Part shown: positions 43,589 through 51,256 of the stretch, one piece after another
How positions within the stretch are numbered: position 1 is the stretch's first letter
Layout of the letters: each line of letters opens with the position of its first letter
Notes under the pieces: generated by a model
Told to the model about the DNA's origin: nothing
Databases searched by the model: none
Seen by the model: only the letters and a program-made list of their open reading frames with translations
Made by a program: the position numbers and the translations under genes
Assembly: GCA_050949415.1 (NCBI GenBank)
Contig: JBMNFR010000015.1
Span: 434,001-498,000 of the forward strand
Length of the DNA: 64,000 bases
Reading direction: 5' to 3'
DNA from: JAAZKI01 sp012799905
GTDB taxonomy: Bacteria > Verrucomicrobiota > Lentisphaeria > Oligosphaerales > Oligosphaeraceae

Positions 43589-44018
43589 TCAGGGTGCAAA
43601 ATGTGATTGTATCAAAAAGCCTCTCAATGGGGATATACTTTTTCTATCGGTCGCATCCGCCACACAAAATTCAATTTGTTTTGCATATTGTGATTGCCGT
43701 CTTTTAGCCAATTCTATCATTTTTTTGCTGTAATCAAAAGCGACAACCGAAGCGCCTCTTTGTGCAAGATACGAAGAATAATTTCCATTGCCACACGCAA
43801 TATCCAAAATGTAATCCGCAGGATTAGGAGATAGAAGTTCCGTTACTTTGGGACGCACTACCTCTCTGTGAAATTCATTAGATTCGTCACCCATTGCATT
43901 ATCCCAAAATTGTGCGTTCTCCTCCCAGATTTTTTTTACTTTCCTCTGTTCCCATGTTCTCTCCCACTCCCCAAATTTGCTTTTTTGCTTCCATTAAATC
44001 TTCCTTACTATATTCCAT
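43589..44018 (-). pseudogene. SAM-dependent methyltransferase, frameshifted and 3'-truncated
   Basis: From ATG 44018 (GGAGGGTAACA upstream) the frame reads MEYSKEDLMEAKKQIWGVGE, then leaves frame within a run of eight A near 43935. In the shifted frame the protein continues KIWEENAQFWDNAMGDESNE and on to YILDIACGNGNYSSYLAQRG, the SAM-binding motif I of class I methyltransferases. After about residue 125 the sequence turns into unrelated DNA (FLIQSHFAP and stop). So the gene has both a homopolymer frameshift and a lost 3' half. It lies just downstream of tet(W), a placement seen in some clostridial elements. Confidence 0.72.
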
Positions 44019-44068
44019 TGTTACCCTCCATAACTTCTGATTGTTGCCGTCTTGACGATTATGTATCT

Positions 44069-45988
44069 TTACATTACCTTCTGAAACATATGGCGCACCT
44101 TGTCCAGGCGGCTGTTTGGACGGCGGGGCTGGATGACCGGCTGACCGACAGCGGCCTGATATCCTTTCAGCTCTGTAAGGCATACGCTCCGCCCGTTGGT
44201 GTAAAAGGCCAGATCAGTACGGTATGCCTGTATACAGCGGGCGGGAATCTCGCCAGTAAAGACAACTTCATCCTTTTTTTCCTGGGCCGTTTCGATGGTG
44301 GCACAGTATTTCGGTGCATCATGATAAGCCCTGGAAAGGTATTCCTGGGGCGCATAGAGGATGAAGGAGAGATAAGGTTCCAGCAGCTGCGTCCCCGATT
44401 CCTTCAATGCCTGTTCCAATACAATCGGGGCCAATGAGCGGAAGTCCGCCGGCGTGCTGACCGGACTGTAATAAAGCCCGTATTCAAAGCAAATCTTACA
44501 GTCCGTTACGTTCCAGCCGAACAAGCCCTGCTCCAGCCCGTAACGGATACCATCCCTGACAGCGTTTTGAAAACTCTGGTTCAAGTATCCCAGCGAAACC
44601 CGGCTCTCGTATTGTACACCGGAGCCAAGCGGGAGTGGTGTAACAGACAGTCCGATGGATGCCCAAAACGGGTTGGGCGGCACCTCGATATGGATGGTGT
44701 GGCTGGCTGCTTTGAGCGGCCGCTCCATATAAATGACGGAGGGTTCCTTTACCACTGTTTCAAGCTTGTATTTTTCCGACAGCAAAGCGGAAACAACCTC
44801 CAACTGCACCCGGCCCAAAAAAGAAAGAATGATCTCATGGGTGATGGAATCCACCTCGCAGCGCAAAAGCGGGTCAGTATCCGCAAGTTGCGTAAGAGCG
44901 TCCAGCAGCCGTTCTCTTTGCGCTGCCGTTTTCGGCGCAATCGACGTCCGCAGCATGGGGAGGGGGTCCTCACGCCACCTTTTACGAGGGAGCCGGGTTG
45001 GGTCCCCTAATACATCGTTTAACCTCACGCTGTCGCTGGGAAGGATAACAATTTCACCCGGATAAGCGGTGTCTGTCCGAACAATTTCCCCTTTGGATGG
45101 AATACGCATCTCTGTGATTTTCAGCTTTTCTCTCCCGGCCAGGGCCACCGTATCCCGCAGGCGCAGCGTTCCGCTGTATAGCCGTAGATAGACACGCCGC
45201 TGGCCGCAATCTGTATACTCCACCTTGAAAACGCTGCCGCATAGGGCGGCGCTCCCCTGTTCCCCAATCGGTTGGAACAGCCCTGTCACCGCATCCATCA
45301 ACGGTTGAATGCCAAGGCCCTTTTTGGCGCTGCCATAATAGACCGGGAACAGGGAGGCGTCTTGAACCCGCCGCTGTTCCTCCCGCACAAGTTTTTCCCG
45401 GCTGATTGGTTCTCCTGCGATATACTTTTCCAATAATTTATCGTTATTTTCGATGACCGCATCCCATGCTTCTATGTCGGTATTTTCCTCCAGGACTATT
45501 TCCGGGGACAGCGACACCGTCTGCTTGATGATAATATCGGCGGAGAGCTTATCCCGAACAGACTGAACCACGCTCTGCAAATCAACGCCAGCCTGGTCGA
45601 TCTTGTTGATAAAGATAACGGTGGGAATGTTCATTTTCCGCAGGGCATGGAACAGAATACGGGTCTGGGCCTGCACGCCATCTTTAGCGGAGATCACCAA
45701 GATGGCCCCATCTAAAACAGCCAAAGAGCGGTACACCTCCGCCAAAAAATCCATGTGGCCGGGCGTATCCACAATGTTGACTTTACATCTGTGCCACTGG
45801 AAGGAAGTGACTGCCGCTTGAATGGTAATCCCACGCTGCCGCTCCAAAAACATGGTGTCCGTCCTCGTTGTCCCTTTTTCGACGCTCCCCGGTTCTGAAA
45901 TGGCTCCGCTGGCATATAGCAGGCTCTCCGTCAAGGTCGTCTTTCCAGCGTCTACATGGGCAAGAATTCCAATATTGATTATTTTCAT
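44069..45988 (-). CDS. tet(W): Tetracycline resistance ribosomal protection protein Tet(W)
   Basis: The 639-residue protein is an elongation-factor-G-like GTPase that dislodges tetracycline from the ribosome. It starts MKIINIGILAHVDAGKTTLT (G1), with RGIT (G2), DTPGHMDF (G3) and NKIDQAG (G4) at the usual places, and ends LDKVRHMFQKVM. Length and sequence agree closely with Tet(W) as I remember it rather than Tet(M) or Tet(O), with scattered substitutions. AAGGGAGGACAATCAC before ATG 45988 is the known strong ribosome site. Expression is probably controlled by the leader peptide and attenuator just upstream. The frame is intact, so it should be functional. Confidence 0.96.
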   Translation of the reverse strand: MKIINIGILAHVDAGKTTLTESLLYASGAISEPGSVEKGTTRTDTMFLERQRGITIQAAVTSFQWHRCKVNIVDTPGHMDFLAEVYRSLAVLDGAILVISAKDGVQAQTRILFHALRKMNIPTVIFINKIDQAGVDLQSVVQSVRDKLSADIIIKQTVSLSPEIVLEENTDIEAWDAVIENNDKLLEKYIAGEPISREKLVREEQRRVQDASLFPVYYGSAKKGLGIQPLMDAVTGLFQPIGEQGSAALCGSVFKVEYTDCGQRRVYLRLYSGTLRLRDTVALAGREKLKITEMRIPSKGEIVRTDTAYPGEIVILPSDSVRLNDVLGDPTRLPRKRWREDPLPMLRTSIAPKTAAQRERLLDALTQLADTDPLLRCEVDSITHEIILSFLGRVQLEVVSALLSEKYKLETVVKEPSVIYMERPLKAASHTIHIEVPPNPFWASIGLSVTPLPLGSGVQYESRVSLGYLNQSFQNAVRDGIRYGLEQGLFGWNVTDCKICFEYGLYYSPVSTPADFRSLAPIVLEQALKESGTQLLEPYLSFILYAPQEYLSRAYHDAPKYCATIETAQEKKDEVVFTGEIPARCIQAYRTDLAFYTNGRSVCLTELKGYQAAVGQPVIQPRRPNSRLDKVRHMFQKVM

Positions 45989-46022
45989 GTGATTGTCCTC
46001 CCTTTACTGCCCCGAAGGGCAT

Positions 46023-46061
46023 AAAAATCCCCAGCAGTAAAATACTTTTACCACTGGGGAT
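46023..46061 (-). terminator. Attenuator hairpin of tet(W)
   Basis: On the minus strand ATCCCCAGTGGTAAAAGTA and TTTTACTGCTGGGGAT form a stem followed by TTTTTAT. It lies between the leader ORF and tet(W), as in other ribosomal-protection tet genes, where translation of the leader under tetracycline lets transcription continue. An inverted pair, GTATTCTTAAA/TTTAAGAATAC (about 46149-46248), lies farther upstream. Confidence 0.82.
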
Positions 46062-46092
46062 GATAATTTGCGGACATACACATATACAGCAT
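46048..46092 (-). CDS. tet(W) leader peptide
   Basis: A 14-codon ORF reads MLYMCMSANYHPQW and stops inside the attenuator stem. Size, position (60 bp before tet(W)) and overlap with the hairpin fit the leader peptides described for the tet(M)/tet(O)/tet(W) group. Confidence 0.75.
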   Translation of the reverse strand: MLYMCMSANYHPQW

Positions 46093-46350
46093 ACACCTGT
46101 TTGTGAGTGCTGTTTTTGGGGATATGTCAAAATTGATAAGGCAAAAGTATTCTTAAATTGGGTACAAAAAACTAAGCCCCTACAAAAGGGACTATCATAA
46201 TCCTTTGTTCCCACTATTTGATTATAGTTTTATTTAAGAATACCTTGCCGCATATTTTTTACTCCTTTTCTGGAATTGAATTAATATATCACATCAGTTT
46301 TAGGAAAACAAGTATCTAAAAGAAATTTTTCTTCCCCTTATATGTAACAA

Positions 46351-46449
46351 TCATACCGGCTTCCTAACGTTCAGAATGGTTTCTACTGTCTGCTGCGGTG
46401 TTTGGTTGGAATTGTCCAGCCAAAAGCCGATCCGTGGTGTTGTCTGCAT
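46351..46449 (-). pseudogene. C-terminal remnant of a P-loop kinase-like gene
   Basis: The minus strand encodes TPRIGFWLDNSNQTPQQTVE, then TILNVRKPV and a stop, resembling the end of small AAA/P-loop kinases of the chloramphenicol-phosphotransferase type. The ATP-binding part is missing. It is one of several truncated genes around tet(W). The remaining right-end DNA (46450-46644) has no gene; it holds a GAAAATC/GATTTTC dyad near 46528-46551, near the attachment site. Confidence 0.4.
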
Positions 46450-46644
46450 TTTACTAAATACAAATTCAATGTATACAGAAAGAAATATATAAGGAGTGGG
46501 AGGGATTCCGCCGTAGTCGGCATTGTAGGAAAATCCAAAAGTTTAGATTTTCTCAAAATGCTTATCTTTTGGTCTTTGGTTCGGAATAGTGTAGTGCTGG
46601 CGGTCTATCTATTGTTTTCGGTTGCTTGCTTCTTTACCGTACAT

Positions 46645-46646
46645 GA
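46645..46646. other. Right attachment junction (GA)
   Basis: Host sequence resumes at 46647 with GCATTAGCGG. With the left GA it defines the element. The rebuilt target GCTAATGTGC-GA-GCATTAGC has outer arms GCTAATG/CATTAGC in inverted order, as expected for a recombinase dimer site. Confidence 0.7.
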
Positions 46647-48157
46647 GCATTAGCGGCGGTAATGTACTCGACGGCATCTTTCTGGCGGAGGGTGAAGCCA
46701 CTGAAATGACGGGCGAAATTCATTCCTGCGTCTGCAAACATCTGGAAAAGCTTGTCATAGTTGTTGTCGTTATGCTCGCATTTCACAGCGCACGCCATGC
46801 CAATCGGGAAGAATGGCTTGCCGTCCACCAGAGTCATGCCGTCATCCCGCATAGTGACCAGGTTCGTTGTGCGGGATTTGCCGATGTAGAACACCTGCTT
46901 TTCCGACATCTCATTGCCGAGAATATCGCTCAAGGTGATGGAGACAATATTGACTCCTTCTCTCCAGCCGCCTTTCGGAGGCGGAATAGTGACAGTGTCC
47001 CCAGAGCGCGAAATCGTCGCCAAAGCATCAATGTCATTTACGGAGATAGATAATTTGTTCCAGCAAATCGGATTTTCATCGGTGACGGAAAACACAAACG
47101 GCGTCATTTTGTTTTCCGTGGGGGAGGCGCTCAGGCGCGTAGCATGAGGTGGCGCGTTGTCAGAGCCCATTTGCCAATGGTTCAAAATTACGGCACCGGC
47201 GTCAATGGAATGAAGCGTTGGCGCCGCCTGCTCGGTTGCGGTCATCAACACCTTCAGCCTCATCCACTTGGCGTCCGGCGCCAAGTCCGCAGGATTGCGC
47301 GAAGCTCCCAAAGCCGTGAAGTCCGACCATGCGCCTGGCAAACCGTCGACCTCCGGCGCTACGGACGCTTGCACCTGGACTGACGTGCCCGCCGGAATGT
47401 CCGCCTCCCAGGAAACTGCCCCGCCAATTCGGCACGGTCTGGTGACAAATGACGCCGTCGAGCTGTATGGGCTATTCTGCCGAATCACGGACAATTTGGC
47501 CTTGGTAAATGCGACCACCTCCCCTGGCTTAAGATCAGGAGTATCTGCTCCCAGGCTCAAGACCACCGACTTCGCCTCCCTGGGAACATCAAATTCAAGC
47601 ATAGTCATCGCCGGGACTGGCTCTGCCACATTAAATGAAAAAGATGATTCTCCTGGCAGCTTATCCCCTTTTGCGTCGTACCAAATAAGGGCGTTCTTGT
47701 ATGAGTTGCCATGTCCGGCGGCACTCGCCATTTTCGGATTATTGCTGATCACGTTGAGTTCCAAGACCAGCCTCGCTGCATTCGGGGGCAATTCGAGCGG
47801 CTTGCTCATGAGTTCCCAGGCTGTGTCAAACAGGCGGTCTTTCGGAGGGACGCGCTGTGGATTCCGCTCAATACGCAAGCTGGGGATGTCATGCGTAGGA
47901 GCGTGGTGTATCCAAGTGAAATCTTCGAAAATGCGGTGCGGCAATACCCATGATTCTGAGGGCTTGGCGAAATCATCCGCCAAAAGCGGGGCGCCGACAG
48001 CTTGGGCGACGGTCACTTTCCCCTTGCTTACTCTGACATTTTCGCCGTCATTCACCAGTGATGATATTTCCGCCCTCTTCTGGGGAAGGCTTCGGCAAGC
48101 AGTAAGCGTCGCCAGGAACAATAGGCCAATAGGAAGAAGGTTCTTTGTAGCATTCAT
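46647..48157 (-). pseudogene. 5' half of the split lipoprotein glycosidase-like gene
   Basis: This part encodes about 503 residues. It begins MNATKNLLPIGLLFLATLTAC with a lipobox (LTAC), so the protein was a lipoprotein. Residues 50-330 are beta-sandwich domains; from about 430 a TIM-barrel domain starts with LVDGKPFFPIGMACAVKC and LFQMFADAGMNFARHF. The frame runs into the element and stops after five foreign codons or fewer. The remainder of the gene is at 32026-32960. The first part could still be exported as a truncated lipoprotein. AAGGAGTGAAACC before ATG 48157 supports the start. Confidence 0.85.
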
Positions 48158-48214
48158 GGTTTCACTCCTTGGGTGGTTCAGTGTGTCCTAAGACGCAAAA
48201 AGATGAAACGACAA

Positions 48215-48520
48215 TCTGCAAAATATAGTTAATGCACGAAATCTTGTGCTACTATCAGCCTGAATCTTGTTTTTTGGGAAAGATTTTTTCTAGTCGGCGC
48301 ATAGATATCGCCCCTTCAGAACTACAAAATTATATATCATCTCACCCAGGACGGCGCTCAATTACTGCGGGCTTTTATGTCTTGATCCTTCAGGCCGCCA
48401 GCACGACATACGGCAGCGTGGATTCTACACTATAAGCGTTCATCGCAAAACTTCACACATTTACAAAAATTTCGTGTCCTGTCGTGTTTTTCGTGGTAAA
48501 AAAATAGGTTGTGGACGCCA
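48215..48520 (+). repeat. Dispersed repeat family 1, about 300 bp copy in inverted orientation
   Basis: Read on the minus strand it matches 15930-16265: ACAACCTATTTTTTTACCACG, GTTTTGCGATGAACGC, GAATCCACGCTGCCGTATGT, GTGCTGGCGGCC, ACATAAAAGCCCG, TATAATTTTG, ATCTTTCCCAAAAAACAAG and TAGTAGCAC. Unlike the others it has lost the GTGACACATAAACG block. The gap 48158-48690 has no gene; a short CTCGCCC tandem (about 48655-48678) sits at its end. Confidence 0.8.
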
Positions 48521-48690
48521 GCCTACACTAAGGACATGATGGACGACGGCTGCGGCGTCGTATGTAGTTCAACTTTAGCTTGCCGTATGTTTTGCTCTTT
48601 TAGCGTTTCTGCCGCTGTTCGTCTGTGATCGCGGTGGACTTGGTGGACATGACAGCCCCTCGCCCCTCGCCCCTTTCCTGCGGCCGCTGC

Positions 48691-50721
48691 TCACCAATTG
48701 GTCAACAGGTCAGAGCAGATATCCATTCCGGTAAAACGGTAGGCGCCATCCTCCAGGCGGACAGTCCTGCCATAGCGCGATTTCAGCTCTAATCCTGGCG
48801 GCAGTTTTAAGATTGCCTCGGCCGGGCCAGGCCCGTCTCCAGTGATGACGACACAGACCTTGTCTCCCGCCTTGTATGCGCGCGCCTCCACGAAGTTCTT
48901 GCTGCTGCTCTCCATAACCAGCTCCGGGGCGGTCTCGTCTGTCCATGTGAACGGCCCCAATTCGCGAAGCATCTGAACCACATTCGTCACCTTCGGCCAC
49001 CAGACTGCGGATGAGCCCGGATACGCCTTTTCCCCCAGAAAGAATATCGTGGAATAGCTGAAGAAGGAGAAGCCTTTGACGTCATTGTTCAGGCATTGCA
49101 GAGCCATGGAGCGCAATTCTTCCTCGGTGGGATAGCGGAATTTGCTGGGGGGATACTGAAGACAGCCCCAGCTGAATGCCTGCAAAGCGAACCACGAGCC
49201 GAGACGCGCATCCGTCGCCTTCACAAAATGCCGCCGCATTGACGCCATGGAACGAGACTCTTCTCCGTGAATGGGATAGCAATCCGGCCAAATGATGTCA
49301 CCGGTCGCCGCAAAACAGACGTGGTCTTTCGGCACACAAGTGCAGGTCAAAACCGGATGAAACGGGTCAATCAGGCTGATGCGCTGACGCAGCTCAGTGA
49401 CTCTGGGCAATTCACCGAGGGGATTCTCGTCAGCCACGTACCAGGCGATAATGGCTGGATGCCGTTTCAGGTTTTCAACCACGTATTCGCAGATTTCCAG
49501 AGGCCCTTTCACGCCTTCAAATTCCTTGACTTCATTGTGGATTTGCTCCTTGAGGGACACGATCACCTTTAGTCCGTGCGCATGCATGTAGTCCAACCCC
49601 CGTTTCAAGCGCGCAATCGTTCTTGGCTTCGTATCCCCCGCATTCAAGGACAGATTCAATGTCGAATACGGCATCAGACAAGTGAAACCCGCCTCGCTGA
49701 CGCGCTGCACGACCGTTTCATCCACGCTGCCCGGCGATGAGCAGATGACCAGGGGCAGAAAACGCTCGCCGTTGACATAGAGAAAGCCCTTCTCATCGCT
49801 GACTGTGCTGCCCGGGAAATCCCCCTCGCCTTCCGCTGTCACCCGAAATGTGCAATTGGCGCTGCCAGCGATTTTCTTCGTTTCCTCATCCAGCAAGAAC
49901 AATCTGACCGCGTGCTTGCCGACTGGCAACGAGCCGAACTTGACCTCAGCCAAGCCATTGTTCAACGGGAGCCTATAGGCCTGGTTTCCCATGCGGACAT
50001 CCAGCTGGAGGCGCTTCTCATCCCGGGCTTGAGGGTCATAGACGCGGAAGACCACCTTGCCGTCAGCTCCCAAATTAAACTGCTTCGGGGTCAGAGGATA
50101 AATCGTCGCCATCTGCTCGCCCTTGCGGATAATCTTGATGTCATCCCAGTACAGCGTTCCGGTAATCTTACGCCCCTCGCCAGGAACATATCCCCCCAGG
50201 GTGATGACGCTCCTGACGCAGCCCGGCGGCATCACGAATTCTTTCCCGATTTCCTCCCAGTCATTGCTCTGCCCTTCCGGTATTGCAACAATCAAATAGC
50301 AACCGCTCAGATACTTGCCAGCCGCGTCAAAATTATCAATCCAGAATGGGTGAATAGAGACCCTGCTCCTGGCATACTGCTCGTCATCCGCATAGCTCAC
50401 ATTGTCAGAGCGGAAACGCAGAGACACATAGTAAATCTTGCCGGGTTCGCCACGGAACTCGCGCACCAGCTTGGGGTGCGCCGCCGCATCGTCACGCACT
50501 GACATGGCGCACGCCGAACCATTCGTCCCCATCGCTGGCGCGATGACGATAGGCCGCCCGCCAGACCTGGGCGCCCAAGAACCCATGCCCTGGGAAAAAT
50601 CCTCGCTGAAAACAATCTTTTCTTCGTCAGTATGCATCTCATACCCAGCCGGCAAATCCGCCGCCGCCCCAGCGATGGCGCCTGCGAGCAAAGCCGCCAT
50701 AAACAAATGACTACGTGACAT
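48691..50721 (-). CDS. Secreted glycosidase-like protein with N-terminal carbohydrate-binding-like domain
   Basis: The 676-residue protein starts MSRSHLFMAALLAGAIAGAA with a signal peptide. Residues 35-200 resemble a carbohydrate-binding jelly roll (VFSEDFSQGMGSWAPRSGGR, and YWDDIKIIRKGE at its end). A second beta domain follows, then a TIM barrel from about 310: GFLYVNGERFLPLVICSSPG, CEYVVENLKRHPAIIAWYVADENP (two parts, with the likely acid residue in ADEN near 437). The layout parallels the split gene next to it, and the two may be distant paralogues. Glycoside hydrolase activity is inferred from fold and context. AAGGAGTGAAATC precedes ATG 50721. Confidence 0.75.
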   Translation of the reverse strand: MSRSHLFMAALLAGAIAGAAADLPAGYEMHTDEEKIVFSEDFSQGMGSWAPRSGGRPIVIAPAMGTNGSACAMSVRDDAAAHPKLVREFRGEPGKIYYVSLRFRSDNVSYADDEQYARSRVSIHPFWIDNFDAAGKYLSGCYLIVAIPEGQSNDWEEIGKEFVMPPGCVRSVITLGGYVPGEGRKITGTLYWDDIKIIRKGEQMATIYPLTPKQFNLGADGKVVFRVYDPQARDEKRLQLDVRMGNQAYRLPLNNGLAEVKFGSLPVGKHAVRLFLLDEETKKIAGSANCTFRVTAEGEGDFPGSTVSDEKGFLYVNGERFLPLVICSSPGSVDETVVQRVSEAGFTCLMPYSTLNLSLNAGDTKPRTIARLKRGLDYMHAHGLKVIVSLKEQIHNEVKEFEGVKGPLEICEYVVENLKRHPAIIAWYVADENPLGELPRVTELRQRISLIDPFHPVLTCTCVPKDHVCFAATGDIIWPDCYPIHGEESRSMASMRRHFVKATDARLGSWFALQAFSWGCLQYPPSKFRYPTEEELRSMALQCLNNDVKGFSFFSYSTIFFLGEKAYPGSSAVWWPKVTNVVQMLRELGPFTWTDETAPELVMESSSKNFVEARAYKAGDKVCVVITGDGPGPAEAILKLPPGLELKSRYGRTVRLEDGAYRFTGMDICSDLLTNW

Positions 50722-50929
50722 GATTTCACTCCTTGCTTAATTTTTGCTGAACGGCAAAATGTGGCGCATGCCCCTAGTTCTTCGGATTAACATGGTGAAA
50801 TATACTCCAGCACAATCAAAAAAACATCCCTGCCATCCCATAACTTGTGCGGAGAGTAATCGGCCAGCCGCTGATAATCACCTTTTGCTACTTGCATGCG
50901 AAAGCTCACGAAAAACAAGTGTCTTCGCT

Positions 50930-51060
50930 CCTCAGTCCACTAACATCCATTAACGTCCACGTCCACTGACCATTAATGTCCACTTCAGTCCACAGTCCAT
51001 CGTCTACTGATGTCCATTAAAGTCCACTTGCGTCCATTGTCCATTGTCCACTAAAGTGCC
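50930..51060 (-). repeat. Dispersed repeat family 2: TGGAC-type array (copy 2, inverted)
   Basis: The minus strand reads AAGGCACTTTAGTGGACAAT and continues as a run of TGGAC units in the same order as 19505-19632, including GACGATGGACTGTGGAC and GTGGACGTGGACGTTAATGG. It lies in the gene-free gap 50722-51256, which otherwise holds only the AATCGGTGACCGATT palindrome near the radical SAM gene. Confidence 0.8.
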
Positions 51061-51106
51061 TTACCCGGGGCGCCTAGCTCCGCAGCTTGCCGGAACCCCA
51101 AATATC

Positions 51107-51121
51107 AATCGGTGACCGATT
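51107..51121. promoter_or_regulatory. Second copy of the palindrome AATCGGTGACCGATT
   Basis: It is identical to 5042-5056 over 20 bases, including flanks. It lies 136 bp ahead of the radical SAM start. A regulator shared with the HExxH gene is possible. Confidence 0.5.
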
Positions 51122-51256
51122 ACTGCGGAGAATACCCAAAACTGCGGACAGTGATTTCACCCTCGTGCCGACGACGTTCCCGGCAAGCATGTTATATTGT
51201 TGTGTGACTCTTGCCTGACACCATCTCCTGATTTGCCGTGCCACCTGGAAAACACT

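Larger units (their letters stand above)
32961..46646. mobile_element. 13.7 kb mosaic integrative element carrying tet(W), inserted in a glycosidase-like gene
   Basis: Both ends carry the dinucleotide GA next to host sequence (32961-32962 and 46645-46646). The left end reads inward GATAAAGAAG; the right end reads inward (minus strand) TCATGTACGGTAAAGAAG, so TAAAGAAG is an inverted terminal element. A large serine recombinase lies at the left end. Removing 13,684 bp restores the host reading frame. Contents: two serine recombinases, tnpW, a TetR/ABC cassette, an IS256 copy, relaxase and other remnants, and tet(W). The conjugation genes are lost apart from the relaxase fragment, so transfer would need help. 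The gene content is Firmicutes-like, unlike the host. Confidence 0.85.
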
